This document shows positions 1 through 12,769 of a stretch of DNA of 64,000 nt, piece by piece (the first letter of the stretch is position 1; each line of letters starts with the position of its first letter). The stretch comes from Gentiana macrophylla. Taxonomy: Eukaryota; Streptophyta; Magnoliopsida; Gentianales; Gentianaceae. The position numbers and the translations under genes are program-made. The notes under the pieces are model-generated. The model worked only from the letters and a program-made list of their open reading frames with translations, had not been told where the DNA came from and searched no databases. The stretch spans positions 28,032,797 to 28,096,796 of the forward strand of contig CM047813.1 of NCBI GenBank assembly GCA_026214975.1, written 5' to 3'.

Positions 1-1192
1 TTGAATCACCGATTTGAGACAGACCAACGAATATCAGAACCATTGCTGCAGGCGCGAAAAACTGCAGTAGTACAGCACACATGTAATGATTGTGTAAGAA
101 AACCTTTGCCCTGCTATAATCCAAGTCAGGAACTTTGCTTCCATGCAACCTCTGGTACCAACACAATACTGCTTCATTCAAGAACATCTGCAAATTGGGA
201 CGAACAGACAACATCTGCAAGATTCCTGAACCTAACAGACACCACAACCTCAGCTTATCAAAATGTGATTGTGAAAAACCAATGCTACCAGCCAACACAT
301 TGTCCCGGTTCAATTTGTTCGGTAAACCAATCTTCTTGTTGATCAAGAGATCTGCTAAGGGTGTAATCCACAGGGCGGAATTGAATACAAGTACAAAGTA
401 ATTAGCAGAAAGAAACATTCTTTCAATCCATCCGCATGAAATTATAGACACGTTACTACGAAGCTGATCAGTTCCAAGCCAAAAAGCACGAGCATTCCTT
501 GTGGCTGGCATATAAAACAACCCCATAATGCATCCCATGAATACAGCAACAAAGAACTTCTCAAATCCCCTCAATAAATCAAAATCAAAATCTAGAACCC
601 ATTTAGGGACAATACCACAAACAATTGCCAGGCCCCAAAAGAAGCCGATAAATCCCATTAAAAAACTCAATAATCTTTCCGACTTCTTAGATGCAGACCT
701 TTCGAAAGAAACTTTAGCAACTAACAAAACCAATCTACATATCCCAGCAAATCCTAACAAAAAGGGGATCACTGACCCATTTCTAAACATGCCAGAATCT
801 TCAGAAAACCTATAAAATTTGTGAATTAACAAGCAAGGAAGGACTATAAAAGTAGAATTAAAAGCCCCAGTGAAATCTTTGAAATACACTCGAGTGTGCA
901 AATGAGCTTGATTTAGCTTCAACCTAAAGATCTGGGCTTTATTCTCATCGAATTCAAATTTCCCTTTAGATTTCCTCCTAGGTTTGAGTTCAGGATCAGA
1001 TGCACCTGGCCTTCGAATTGCTGCAGTAACACCGCGTGAGGTGGAGTTATTATTGGGAGTCACATCATCCGGGTGAACATAGGTAAAGAGGCCGTACAGA
1101 AAAAAAGCAGGGATCTTGAAGAAGAAGAGGAAAATAGTTAAAGAAACACAAATAGCGACCTGGAGAATTAGATCTCCAGATGAGAAAATCAT
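1..1192 (-). CDS. TMEM161-like multipass membrane protein (3' end beyond window)
   Basis: One uninterrupted reading frame runs from an ATG at 1192-1190 to the window edge, giving 397 residues without an intron. The N-terminus MIFSSGDLILQVAICVSLT is a hydrophobic first segment. It is followed by a polar stretch with KPRRKSKGKFEFDENKAQIF and then several hydrophobic segments typical of a multipass membrane protein. The pattern (GRRPGAS-like basic linker, FEFDEN, GCIMGLFYMPATRNARAFWLG) fits what I recall of the plant transmembrane protein 161A/B family (Tmemb_161AB). The molecular function of the plant proteins is not established. The upstream frame shows no earlier in-frame ATG close by. Family assignment is from memory of the motif order; the presence of a real membrane-protein gene is much more secure. 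Confidence 0.82.
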   Translation of the reverse strand, partial: MIFSSGDLILQVAICVSLTIFLFFFKIPAFFLYGLFTYVHPDDVTPNNNSTSRGVTAAIRRPGASDPELKPRRKSKGKFEFDENKAQIFRLKLNQAHLHTRVYFKDFTGAFNSTFIVLPCLLIHKFYRFSEDSGMFRNGSVIPFLLGFAGICRLVLLVAKVSFERSASKKSERLLSFLMGFIGFFWGLAIVCGIVPKWVLDFDFDLLRGFEKFFVAVFMGCIMGLFYMPATRNARAFWLGTDQLRSNVSIISCGWIERMFLSANYFVLVFNSALWITPLADLLINKKIGLPNKLNRDNVLAGSIGFSQSHFDKLRLWCLLGSGILQMLSVRPNLQMFLNEAVLCWYQRLHGSKVPDLDYSRAKVFLHNHYMCAVLLQFFAPAAMVLIFVGLSQIGDS

Positions 1193-3499
1193 CGTAAAGA
1201 AAGGCAACGTTCGCTCTACTAATTTGATGTGTATAATAATTGGAATGCAGCGGATTGAATCAATATAGTTACATGAGAACAAAAGGGGATCGATTTCAGC
1301 GATTGAAAATAGGGAATTAGCATATTATTGGAAAATTGGAGGAAGAAATAGTGGAGTTAAGGTAAATGGGATTCTCGGACTGCAGAAGGTTAGTTGGATT
1401 TGTGTAAGAAATGCCCAAATTGGAGCAATTCCTGGCTCCCTGACTCCTGAGAGGTGTCGTTTGTTTCCCTTCTTTGTCTGTGTAACTAACTAACTCTGTA
1501 ACTCTAGTAAATCGCACTGTATTTTCCACACACACAAAAAGAAAAAAGAAAAAATCGCACTGTATTTTGGTGTAATGACGCTTTTTATTCCCCAAATTAG
1601 GAAGGTTATTATTAAAACTCGAACTAATGCCGGTAAATACAGACAAAAATGCGCACAGCGCTGGCTAAAGCCGGATCACAACCGGACAAGCCATAAACAC
1701 TGAAAAACCAAAGACTAACAAACTAAAAACAAACGACCTAAATTACTGTCAAAGAAAGAGATTTATTGGAGTAGCATACTAGCATTGATAAAGAGAAGGG
1801 CGGCGGGTCAGAATGACAAAATAAGATACAAAATGATTGAGAATGACGATTCTTATATGTTATTCATTACAAGTTTTATATGTGTTACTACGTCATTCTC
1901 GGCTTTTTAACTAAGAAAATCGCGTCGCGTTACAGACGTTAGATTTAAACTAAAATTGAAAAACTGAAAAATTAGCGATACAAATTAATATTACATAATT
2001 GTACTATCTAGCATGTATTAATATATTAATAATAAATAAGCTAAATAATAAATGATATTGCATTTTGTTTCTATTTTGAAATTGTGGATACATTTACTCA
2101 ATACATTTATCATTCTCTATAAAATAATTCTTATTTCATAATTTCTTGAATTTAGTTTGTAACATGTTTATTGTAATCCGGATAAATATAACAAAACTTT
2201 GCTTCAATTTGACTAAGTTTATGTGTATTTTGGAAAGAACTATTATTCATATTACATGAGAATGGAAGATAATAAATTAATCTATGTATAATTTTGGATG
2301 ATGTTACATAATGATGAAGAAACTATATATGTTTTAAAATAAATAATATTGAGTAATGTAATGTCTAAAAATTTTGAGTAATGCAATAGTCGACATTTTT
2401 TTGATAATCGAAATTTTAAATTAAAATTTTCACCATATAGTTTAATCTGATAAAAAACTATATAATCAAATATTAAATTTGTTGTTAAGTATGTGTTAAT
2501 TTATAAAATAAAAATATGTTTATTTTTATAATTGTTACAATGTGATCTCATATTTTTATTTACCTTTTAAATTGGTGAAATTATTTTATTTTTAATACAT
2601 GTTAAATCATAATACACTTTTTATACTAATTTTTTAATTACTAAAAATTTAATGTTTAGACAATTGGTTTGCCTTAACTATCTGATAAATCTTTACACAT
2701 TATCTGAAATAATTAAGATAGATTTATCAGGAAAGTGAGTCTGATATTCTACTGTGATGATTCTACTATGATACATAGATAGTATGATGCACTGGTAGAG
2801 TCACTGTGATGTAAATAAAGGTCTATCCCCTAAATAAACATATGACATAATCTAATGTGGTGTGACATAGTAGATCTTACAATCTAAATAAGAAGCCTAA
2901 CTAATGGGCACGGTTATTGATGAATCTCCTTTTGGAGAAGTAAAGATTGATGAGGGTTTTAAGTTCATGTATTTTTGTCATATTCCACAAGAAAATAGTT
3001 TTTATTTATTTATTTAAAGAGATAGGTCGAAAGGGCACAATAACTATAAAAATACACAATCATGACAACTTCAAGTTTAAATGGTTTATAAGGGCAAAAA
3101 TAATAGAACAGTACCAAAATACTCTTTTTCCAGATGAAGGGAAAAAATGAATGTCATTTTTTCTCTTTGCTCGATATTTCAAACGATTATATCTTTTGAT
3201 CTAGAACTCTGATCATCGAAATTCTTTCACCATAATTATTTTTTTGGTCTTCTTTATTTAAATATCTTATTTAATATTTTTCCAACGTAATTTATGGAAA
3301 TCGAAAATTTCTTCATATATTCATCGTGATGCAGTAACAATGAAGTTGAATAATGACATGTGAACATGCACTTGCACTGCTGAACATTTGATTCAGTGAC
3401 AATAATAGCTTGTCAATGTATCTTCAATGACACTATTTGATGACCAAAACATGTTCCGTTTCATCTTAAGTGAAAAATTATGAAAAACAAATCATGTGT
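1193..3499. other. Gene-free AT-rich intergenic region
   Basis: This holds the 5' flank of the TMEM161-like gene and about 2 kb of AT-rich DNA. Short open frames here (for example 1317-1646 and 2947-3150) have no recognisable domain or compositional signal. I see no gene, RNA gene or bounded mobile element. Confidence 0.6.
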
Positions 3500-4450
3500 C
3501 ACTAGATCTTCATTCATACTTTATTAATGAATTAAACCTGGACTTGTTAGTGCTAAATTTTTGTCCTGAGATAGCACAAAATCTTTCAAGCACTTGTTTG
3601 ATAGTAATAGCTTGAACAATGGTGACCTCTCCAAGAAAAACCTATTCATCTGCAAAAAAGATTCGTGAAAGCTGAGGTGCCTGTCTTCCGATCCTCAAGG
3701 GTTTCCGAATCCATCCAGAATAGCCTTATCAATATGTTGGCTAAGGACCTCTATAAGATGACAAGTTGGGAGGATGTCAGGGTGAACAAAATGAGGTGGT
3801 CAATCTTCTAGGCAAGGCCTAAGCTAGTCAGAATTCTCTCAAGAAACTTCCAATCAACCCTGTCATAGGCTTTCTCTATGTCTATTTTCAACCTCATTTC
3901 ACCAGTTTTTCCTTTTTTACTCTTGAAATGGTGGAGCACTTCTTGAGCTAGATCAATATTCCCAGTACTACATTTTCCAGGTACAAAAGTTGCTCGAGTC
4001 TGAGAGACCAGTTTCCTGACACCTTGTAGTCTATTAGCAATAACTTTGATATGATTTTTACACAGACATTGGTCATGGCAATAGGCCTGAACTGAGCAAC
4101 AGATTCATGGGGGGTTTGCTTTAGGTATCAAAGAAACAAGGGTTTGGTTGAGCCTGGAATCAAAGTGGCCAACTTCAAAATCTTTAGTGAGAAACTCTAT
4201 GATTGACTTGCAGGGATGCCCTCCGGGCCCCGGGCCCTATAATCACCCATATCAAAGCAATGCACTTTTTAGAGATTTGTCTATTGAGAAATTGTAAATC
4301 TAATCCTAACAAAGCAGGCAAGGAGATCTCAGTCTCCATGGAATTTATTTTATCTAAATGAGAAATAACTACAAGGGTATTATCGGAACTGCACAATAAT
4401 TTTTTCCTTAAAACCCATGATCTTGTTAGTATGTCCTGATTGTCCAAATA
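3500..4450 (-). mobile_element. Degenerate LINE (non-LTR retrotransposon) reverse transcriptase fragment
   Basis: Read on the minus strand, this stretch encodes broken pieces of a plant L1-type reverse transcriptase in the right order. These include a stretch resembling the KAPGPDG region near 4200-4240, LVSLIPKANPP, VIANRLQGVRKLVSQTRATF, the catalytic-domain block KIDIEKAYDRVDWKFLERIL near 3860-3900, and FADE near 3650 where the second catalytic aspartates are expected. Stops and frameshifts interrupt every block. It is a fragment: no endonuclease domain or poly(A) tail was seen. Edges are approximate. Confidence 0.8.
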
Positions 4451-6480
4451 AGTATAACACTGGTCCTTTTGAATATTAATCTAAAAAAATTATTGTTGGC
4501 CGGACAAATTAACCAGACATTGAGGATTTTAATTTTGTTACAACGGATTATATTTGTACCTTCGTAAAATTGTCAATCATTCATTATTAGTCTATACATT
4601 ATTGGTCTGAAATAAATTTACTTTCAAGAACAATGAATTAAAATACACTACACTGTTTATAGAAAAATGAATTTGCTAATACATGGTTTAATTTTATCTA
4701 AGAATTAATAAGCAATATGATGGGACATTATCAATTTCATATTACATCAAGATAGAAGAATATACTTTTATTATCATCACTCGTGGTATATAAATATTGC
4801 AAGCCTTTTATTTCTAGTTTAAGAAGAATCAATATACCTAGTCAAAAAATTGATTTTTGAATCTACTATTGAATTTCATTAACATAGTAAAAGAAACACG
4901 ATACAATACCAAAATTATATTTCACGTTGCATGAAAATATTTCGGTTCTTATATGGTAACTATAGCTAGGCTACATTATATAATGGAATTATGCTAATTT
5001 TTGCATAATTATTTCAAATATTATATGAGTATGAAAAATTGCATTTAAATTTGTATAAGGACGAATAATGATCGATCATTATATATTTTTTCAATTTAAT
5101 CGGGCTTGACTATTGGTATTTTAGTGTTCCATTGTTCAATCTCCATTCTCTCTTGATATGATATACTTTAATAAAGTATGAAATGAGAGTTGTATTGGCG
5201 TCACAAAAATGCTTTAGACACAATAATTACTCCAGGAACCCAATAATTTGGGGATTATTTTTTGCGGGAAAAATGTCAGTGGCGATAATGATTCTCATGT
5301 ATACTGAGAGTCGGTGACGGTGACATTTCTATCCAACAATATTTTTTTCGCAGGGAGAAAAGTCATCGGTACTAATGTTCTTTGCCCTGCATGAACACCA
5401 ATATAAGTGCCGATGGTGAGAAAGGTAAGAAACGTCAGTAGTGATGACGTTTTTCATGTATAACAAAAGAGTCACTACGTGTGACTTTTCTACTCGATAT
5501 TTTTTTACATATGGTGAGCTAAGAGTTATTTTGCGGTGCCCGAAGAAAAACAAATATGGGTGTCAATAGAAGCCACCTATTGAATTTATGAATGTATGAT
5601 TCAATGATGTCAATAAATAAAACTCAAACACATATTTCGTATTATGTCAAGGTTAATTAGTATTTTTATCATAACATTTATCAAACAGTAGTATTAAATT
5701 TATTTTTTCACATTGTTATTTTTATCTTGGTATTTTTTATTTATATTATGATGAATATAAAAAGATCGATTTTTACATAATGAATTAACTAATTGATATT
5801 TATTTCTTGAAAACACTATTTGATATTTAAAAATATTAAATGTAACATTCCATAACTTGTGTTTAACCACACTTTTTGAGCCATAATGAATCTAATAGTT
5901 ATTTAGATTCATTATAAGCCTTAAATTGTTGACCCAATAAATCAAGTTCAACATGTGTTAGTCTTATATCGTGGTAATGTTTATTCTATTTTTTCTATGT
6001 AGATATTACATTCTCCTCTATTAAGGAATCGATATTGTTGTCAGAGGATTCCAGAGATGGCATTCATCATCTTTAATGGTGTGACACTTGGTTCCATTGA
6101 GTAACATGTTCAAATACCACAAGTAACGCCTCAAAACGTAGGTCTTGTGTGCTATTATACCATAATTGATCAAATAACTATTTAGGTTAATCATGCTTGT
6201 TTTGACCTAAAACAATTAACTCAAGCTATTAAGTTCATTATGTCTAAATTTATATCTTAAAAAAGTTTCTTCCACTTAAATGCAATGAATAATATATTTA
6301 GTTATTTAATATTTAGTTATCATAACATTTTTTTATCTTTTTTTTTTTTTTGAAGAATCATTCTTTTGTCAGATTATGATAACATTTTAATGAAATAAAT
6401 AATTTGGTGTTACACTTTTCTTTTTTGGGAAACATTGATTAATTAAGTCCTAAATTAAAAGGATATACACTAAATTAAAA
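4451..6480. other. Gene-free intergenic region
   Basis: No gene is supported. A small perfect hairpin (TAATGAATCTAA and its complement) sits at about 5884-5914. Between 5270 and 5500 short GTCAGTGGCGA / GTCAGTAGTGATGAC-like motifs recur in both orientations, reminiscent of transposon subterminal repeats, but no element ends were found. Confidence 0.5.
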
Positions 6481-6790
6481 ATAAGGGTAGTAATTAAAAG
6501 GATATACATTAAATTAATAAACAAAGGATAGTGACAATTTTTATGCGAATTGATGGCTGCTTTGCAAAAAAAAGATTGCGGCAGCATGTATTCTTTTTTA
6601 CGTGGATTAATTATTATATTTAATTCATTATAAAATAAGGATAGTAATTAAAAGGATATACATTAAATTAATAAAATAAGGATAGTGACAAATTTTTATG
6701 CGAATTGATGGGTGCTTTAAAAAAAATTGCAGCAGCATGTTTTTTTTATTACGTATTTTATGTATTATATATTTAATTTATTAAATAAAT
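6481..6790. repeat. Two-copy tandem duplication, about 154-bp period
   Basis: The segment beginning ATAAGGGTAGTAATTAAAAG at 6481 recurs at 6635 as ATAAGGATAGTAATTAAAAG. Both continue through TATGCGAATTGATGG and GCAGCATGT with small differences. It is a simple segmental duplication in intergenic DNA; no coding content was seen. Confidence 0.8.
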
Positions 6791-6960
6791 TAATTGTGGA
6801 GAAACACTTTTTGAGGGAAACATCCGAGGAAGAAACACTTACGTGGGAAACAACTGAATCTTTTAATATAGTTAAGTTAAGATTTTAGATTAAAACTATC
6901 ATTCACAACATTTAACCTTAAAGAGAGGGGAAAACCCCATAGAGGCCAAAAATCACTATA

Positions 6961-7250
6961 CTCCCTCCGTTCGACATCCAAAGACGAGCAATTCAAAATA
7001 CTCTTTTTTAATTGTCATTTTTTAGAATTTATTTTATTTTTATTTATCTGTCATTTTATATTTCCAATGCAACATTTATTATTTTCTTCCACATTTACCC
7101 TTCATTTCAACAACCTAAATTTTGGTACATTTTTCCATGCACAAGAAATGAAGGGTAATTGTGGTATTTTACACTCTTTTTCAGACACATTAATCATTTT
7201 TTTAATCTATGTAATTATTCTCTCCGACAGTTAAAGAAAAATGAAGGAAG
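6961..7250. mobile_element. Stowaway-like MITE
   Basis: The left end CTCCCTCCGTTCGACATC is matched in inverted orientation by the right end (GACAGTTAAAGAAAAATGAAGGAAG), and both ends abut TA dinucleotides. CTCCCTCCGT ends with TA target duplications are the hallmark of plant Stowaway (Tc1/mariner) MITEs. The interior is AT-rich and non-coding. Confidence 0.8.
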
Positions 7251-7302
7251 TATCAATTAGATCCAAAACGGCATATCACAACAGTGGAAAGTTATGCTTT
7301 TT

Positions 7303-7522
7303 TTTTTTCTTAAAGCCTCCGGTATCCGGAACCCACTGGTCCAACTACTCAGGAGTTCGGCCCGTGTCGTGCACGTAGAGTCTGACTCTTACTCAGGGGT
7401 AATTGGGTAAGGTCTGGCCAAGAGCTCTTACTCAGGGGTAATTGGGTAAGGAGAATCGAACCGGTGACCTCCCCAGGCATTCTCAAGTCACTTACCACTT
7501 GAGTCAAGCTACTTGGTCGTAG
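7303..7522 (-). mobile_element. tRNA-derived SINE
   Basis: On the minus strand the head contains an A-box-like TGACTCAAGTGG and, about 32 nt further on, a B box GGTTCGATTC, the internal pol III promoter of a tRNA-derived SINE. The element ends in an A-rich run (plus-strand T-run at 7301-7310). The flanks GAAAGTTATGCTT (left) and GAAAGTGATGCTT (right) look like a 13-bp target-site duplication with one difference. A short internal motif, CTTACTCAGGGGTAATTGGG, is duplicated. The family was not identified. Confidence 0.75.
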
Positions 7523-8597
7523 AAAGTGATGCTTTGGAATCAAAAGGTCTTTGGTTTGAATTCCGCAATAGTAGAATCAGAGGCAAGACCGCAATGCGTG
7601 GGTGGTCCAGTGACTTCACTTGGATTCGAAAAAAGAAATTGTTTCAAAATGATATAATTTTGTTGCTAAAAATGTAAATACACTAATAATATCCCCATTG
7701 AATCTCCGGTTACCTAGTGTAAAAAAATCCATTTTATAATCAAATTTACTTTACTAAACCGATATTTGAAATTGTTTTGATTTAATCGTTTACTTCAATT
7801 CGGTTTTAGTTATAAGTAAAATTGGTTAGTTTTTTTTCAATTTTTTTATAAACTTTAAATTTAATTTAGATTTTGTACAATGTCAAGAAGAGGTGAATCA
7901 TCAAAACTATAAAAACCTATAAAAAAAAACTATAAAAGACTAAAAAACTATAAGAACTACGTTCGCTTTGATATTTTTATGTGTCGTGCGACACGATTAC
8001 ATATAAAAGATACGTAAACAAAAAAATTTAAATCTGATGTTGAAAAAAATAACATAATTTACATATAAAAAATAACACAATATTAATATTATATTTAAAA
8101 CCGAATAAAAAACTATTCATAAAAAAAAATATTACATTTGCTTTGGTAATTGTAGTGAAAAGAATAGAAATTTGTTATTGTAGTGAAAAGAATAAATATT
8201 ATATGAAAATGTAAAAAAAAAATATTAATAATTTTTAAAACTGTGATCTGAACCTAGGAAGAAGCTGTATGAATCAGTGAATCAGATGAACTGAGAAAAC
8301 CGCTTGCTCAGGTTCGACTCAGCACGAACCGGAAAAAGAAACTGGCGGTTCCAGCAAGGTTCGGTTCGGTTTGAGCATTTAGCCACCTCTAGTTGTAGAA
8401 AGTGATGCTTTGGAATCAAAAGGTCTTGTTTGAATTCAGCAATGAATCTCAGAGGCAAGACAGCAATACGCTGGTGGGCCAGTGACTTAACTTGGATTCG
8501 AAAAAAGAAATTGTTTTAAAATTATATAATTTTGTTGTTAAAAATATAAAAACACTAATAATATCCCATTGAATCTCTGGTTACCTACACTGGAAAA
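7517..8597. repeat. Dispersed direct repeat, two ~200-bp copies (7517-7720 and 8394-8597)
   Basis: A 200-bp segment beginning GTAGAAAGTGATGCTTTGG and ending near GAATCTCCGGTTACCTA occurs twice in the same orientation, about 877 bp apart and roughly 90% alike by eye. It contains TTTGGTTTGAATTCC, loosely like a pol III B box, so it may be a second SINE-like family. The DNA between the copies (7721-8393) is AT-rich and unannotatable. Confidence 0.7.
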
Positions 8598-8806
8598 TTT
8601 TTTTTTCTAGGTCCGCAACTAAAGGAGATCATGTATCTTACATATCGGTTTCGGAAAGAAAAAAAAAAACCAATTAAATTAAAATAAAAAAAGGACTACA
8701 CCATCAAGGTAGAAAAATGTGAAAAACTAACATTCGGACTAATTTTTAGCGAATAATCAATCAAATTAAACTTACATTACATTTCAATCTTTGTTAGGAC
8801 CAAATG

Positions 8807-9057
8807 TGATGTAGAAGATCTACAACACAAAAAAAAAAATGGATAAACGATAAAACAAGAGATAATCCAAGCTCTTAGATAGTTTTCACTCATAGAGAAT
8901 TCAAGATTACATCACCCCCTTACCCTTTAGGATACTTAGGCTATTTATAGGTTTAAAAGCCCATTAAGCTAAAACCTAAACTCAAATAAGCCCACATTAC
9001 AACTCATTAATTCAAACATATATAACAGTCTAATAACTATTATGATGTCCTACATCA
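8807..9057 (-). repeat. 3' LTR of the 8.8-13.5 kb element
   Basis: This 251-bp copy begins TGATGTAGAAGATCTAC and ends GTCCTACATCA. It matches 13236-13482 except for a few substitutions and a short A-run length change. The purine tract on its minus-strand 5' side marks it as the 3' LTR. Confidence 0.88.
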
Positions 9058-9945
9058 TCTGCATCCCCCTATACAAAAAGCTCGTCCACGAGCGACTCAT
9101 AAAAATCATTGAAATTTGAAACCTCATAAGCTTTCCATTGTAATCAACATCTATTGGTGGATCAAGTCCATTCACCATCTTGTAAAACAATTTCGAAGTC
9201 TTCGTAAGTTGTCCATTGGGATTGTTCACATCATTCCGACCCTTCCGAGGATTAGCTCGTCCACGAGCTAGAATGGGGAAAGCACATGATGATTCTGCAA
9301 GTGAGCCAAAAAGATTAGACCCCATCCAAGAAATATTTCCAACATTATCCCCGTGCAACAATATTCTATCAACCATAGGAATGAAACTGTTGTCGGCAAG
9401 AAATACAATTATAAGCCCAAGCTTAAGACAAATTGCAAAAGTCATATTCCAGTTCTTGACAACTTGCTGATTCCCAAACTTGAAGGTTAATATATGAAGG
9501 GCGGACTGAGCTGAGAAATAAGTGCATTTTGAAAAACCGTTAGCGCAATAAGGAGGATTCGCATAGAACCTTCAAGCAAGGAATAACACAGTCTAGTCAC
9601 AATCTCCACAGCAGGATAACAATATAAGGTCAGCATGTAGTAGTCAACAACCATTAGCTTTGAATTCTTTATACCAATGTTAATGGTGCCTCGAGAGTCT
9701 GAATCATTTGTATTATGATCATCCTTATTTGAGGAGCCAACAATAGCATAAACTCTTGCCAAAAGATCATTCCCATTGGATTGAAAAGACTCCCTTATTA
9801 CAATTGAAATGCCTTATTTATAACTCCTGCCTTGCCGTTTCAGTCGGTTACCAATCTCCTCCTTTGCAGCCTTTGGAAGGTCGCCGCCGACTGAGTTCCA
9901 CATGCAACAATCTTGAATGTCCTTACCAGTACTTGACTTTATTGT

Positions 9946-11905
9946 TGTAACGCCCCGCTCCCGGATACCGAGCCCTTATCCGGAAGAGAAACGTTCGGCG
10001 CGTATAGCATTAAACAAATTTAATATTATACGCAAGCCTCTACGTCCTCGTATCAAAATAAAGCAAACGGAAGCTAAAAAGACTCGGGTAAAAACATAAA
10101 TGCTACTAAGAATAGAAAGTAACCATACTAAAGATGGATAGTTAAATTACAACGACGAAAAACCCAAAGACTTGTACAATACGAGATCCTAAAAGTACAA
10201 ACCAAACTTACAAAGGTCTTACAAATAGAAGTACAACAAGTCTAAGAAAAAGAATACAACTAGTCTAGTACAACCTTTACAAAGAAAAGGAACTAAAGCT
10301 TAAATCACAAGACTTCAATGTCTTCAAAAGTCGTCAACTACTCTTGGTCAACCTGTTCGTCTTCTCACCCCACAATTCATACAAAAGAAAATGCAAAGGA
10401 GGTAAGTACAAAGTACTTAGTAAAAGTGAGAAGCTAATGAATAACTAAGTTATACAACGAAAGGTTATTATTATGATTATTAAATTATCTTTATGAGACC
10501 GACTCAATCTAGGGTTCACTTCATGTCCATCAACATGTTGTGACCATACGTTTCTATCTTAACTTATCTTGGTTACATCATTACTCAATGACACTATGCA
10601 TGATGAAAATTCCACCACGAGATATACTTGCCAACCACGGTGATTAGCACCGATAGTCCCGGGATCTCCCCGGTATGCATATACGTTCGGTGAATTTCTT
10701 CCACTGCCATTCAGCCGTTTATAGGCCAGCAGCGTTGTTCGCTTTTACTGAACGTATCACATCGCCGATATGAATCAGTGCCTAACCGAGAATAAGTGCA
10801 TTTTAGCTTTTACTACACGTATGTAATTATTTACCGTTGTTATCTAGCCACCTAAGTGTTTTCAAGTAAGCTCCCTCACATCTCCTACTCTTGTACTTAG
10901 ACCACTAGACACGGACAAGGACAAGGCCTAGCACATACACAGACATTGATGAACTCTAGTTCATCAAAGCACAGAACCTTTCATGCCTTTCCGACGGTCC
11001 CGGACTTCAATTCCCTTTAAGAGTACATCCGGTGCCGGAACCAAACGCATCAGAACTCAATCGGGGCTTGATTATGTTTAATTAATGTTATTGAATAAAA
11101 AAAAATAGAAATTTAAAACTCAACACAAATATACCAAAACATATCACATCTCATTAATTACAACTTAGCATGAATTATATCACCAAACAACACCAAAACT
11201 CACCAAAACTCAACCTATCATTATAAAACTATAATTATTCATTAGGAAGAGCCTCTTACCTTAATTTCCAGCAAAAACGATCCAAAACCTTCAAGATACT
11301 GCTGATCATCTAAGCCTTCAACTCACAACCTAATTGATCAACATGTAACTCTAAAAATCCTATCTTCCTTGAAAATCCCGAATTGAAAAAGTGTGCAAAA
11401 CTGAATATTACCTGAATTAAATGCTGTGAACCTATTTTTAGAATAATCTACGCTCCAAGACGATTGTTTTGACTACTCATGACTGAAAAACAGAGCTACG
11501 GATTAAAAGATACGAATTTTTTGAAGAAACGAACTCGACGATTACGAAAAACTAGGGCCAAACTGAAAACTTACGGAATAAGGATATTTTATTTTTCAAA
11601 GTTGCGTCTATTCGCGGTGATCAGTTTTCTCTACTGCGGTATCTTGAAACGATGAACGGATTAGCCACACGGTTGAAGATTCCCTTCTTCCGCTTCCAGG
11701 CATCTTTCTGCGTCTGTTTCCTTGTGAGCCGCCTATGAGGGAAAATATTGGGGATTATATAGCCATTTAATTAAATTTATTAATTAAATAACTACATCAA
11801 TTTAATTAAATTCTTTCAATTAAATAAAATAGGCTAAATAATAATTAGGTCGTAGTAAAACACACAATTACTATTTTACCCTTTCTGAAAAATCGGGATA
11901 TTACA
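9946..11905 (-). mobile_element. Solo LTR, 1960 bp, Ty3/gypsy-like
   Basis: On the minus strand it starts TGTAATATCCCGATTTTTC and ends GGGGCGTTACA. It is flanked by a perfect 5-bp target duplication ATTGT (9941-9945 and 11906-11910). No internal domain is present, so it is a solo LTR left by LTR-LTR recombination. It is nested in the 8.8-13.5 kb element. The same family begins at 62341 in the opposite orientation, sharing blocks such as GCGTAGATTATTCTAAAAAT and AGGCTCTTCCTAATG. Confidence 0.9.
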
Positions 11906-12036
11906 ATTGTGATATCAAAAAGTGGAATTTGACACATGAAGTTTTCAATAGCAGTAGTGAATTTCCAGAAGCCAATAGTATCACAAGTGGGTTCAATAAT
12001 AATAGCAAAAGCATGCAAATCAGCCTTGATATTTTA

Positions 12037-12388
12037 GCCTGTTTGGTTTCGGGTTGGATTGGGGTTGGATTGAGTCATTAGAGAGAAAATAAAACAAAAT
12101 AAAGTAAATTAATGATTATTAAGTTGAAATATTGTATTGAAATTTTGTGTAGATGAAGAAATGATTGATTAGAGAAATTTTAATGAAATATTATATTTTT
12201 GATAAAGTAATGGTTGAATAGTGTAGGTGGTGAATAAAATGAATTTATTAGTATTATTTTATTTGTTGATGATGAAATGATTGGTGAAAGAAATTATAAT
12301 AAAATTAATAAAATAATAATAAATAAGATAGTGGGTGAATAAAATATTGAGTTGGATCCAAATGGATCCAACCCGGCCTGAAACCATC
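12037..12388. mobile_element. Probable MITE inside the LTR element
   Basis: The left side (GCCTGTTTGGTTTCGGGTTGGAT) and the inverted right side (TGGTTTCAGGCCGGGTTGGAT) share imperfect terminal inverted repeats around an AT-rich core. The GCCTGTTTGGTTT end resembles Tourist (PIF/Harbinger) MITEs, but I could not define a clear target duplication, so edges and class are tentative. Confidence 0.45.
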
Positions 12389-12769
12389 AATTGATACAAT
12401 AACCATTTTTCACTCTCATAAAATGCAGCAGACCAAAACCAAGAGTTCAATGCCACATACAAAAACTGAATAGAATCGTGTTAGCAGTTTTGTCTTTATA
12501 TGTTTTTGTATCTATGACTCTTGATGGGCTATTGTTATTAATAATTAGACCCCCAAATCTCACTCAGCCCTATTATTCAACTGTTGATTAATTACCTCAA
12601 AATTGAACACCTCAACAATTGTTTGTGAGACCTTGTATTGCCTTACTTCATTGATGCCAGTTTTGCCAAAACATGATGGAGCGAGCACCAATCAACACAT
12701 TATACCTTGATTTCCTCCATGTCCACCACCATCAGTTTCCGTTTTGTTTCGCCACTTTACCCACCAGGG

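Noticed and set aside
5270..5510. Possible CACTA transposon subterminal repeats
   Set aside because: Short GTCAGTGGCGA-like motifs recur, but there is no CACTA terminus and no 3-bp target duplication.
7349..7543. 64-codon minus-strand frame
   Set aside because: Lies entirely within the SINE and its internal duplication; SINEs are non-coding.
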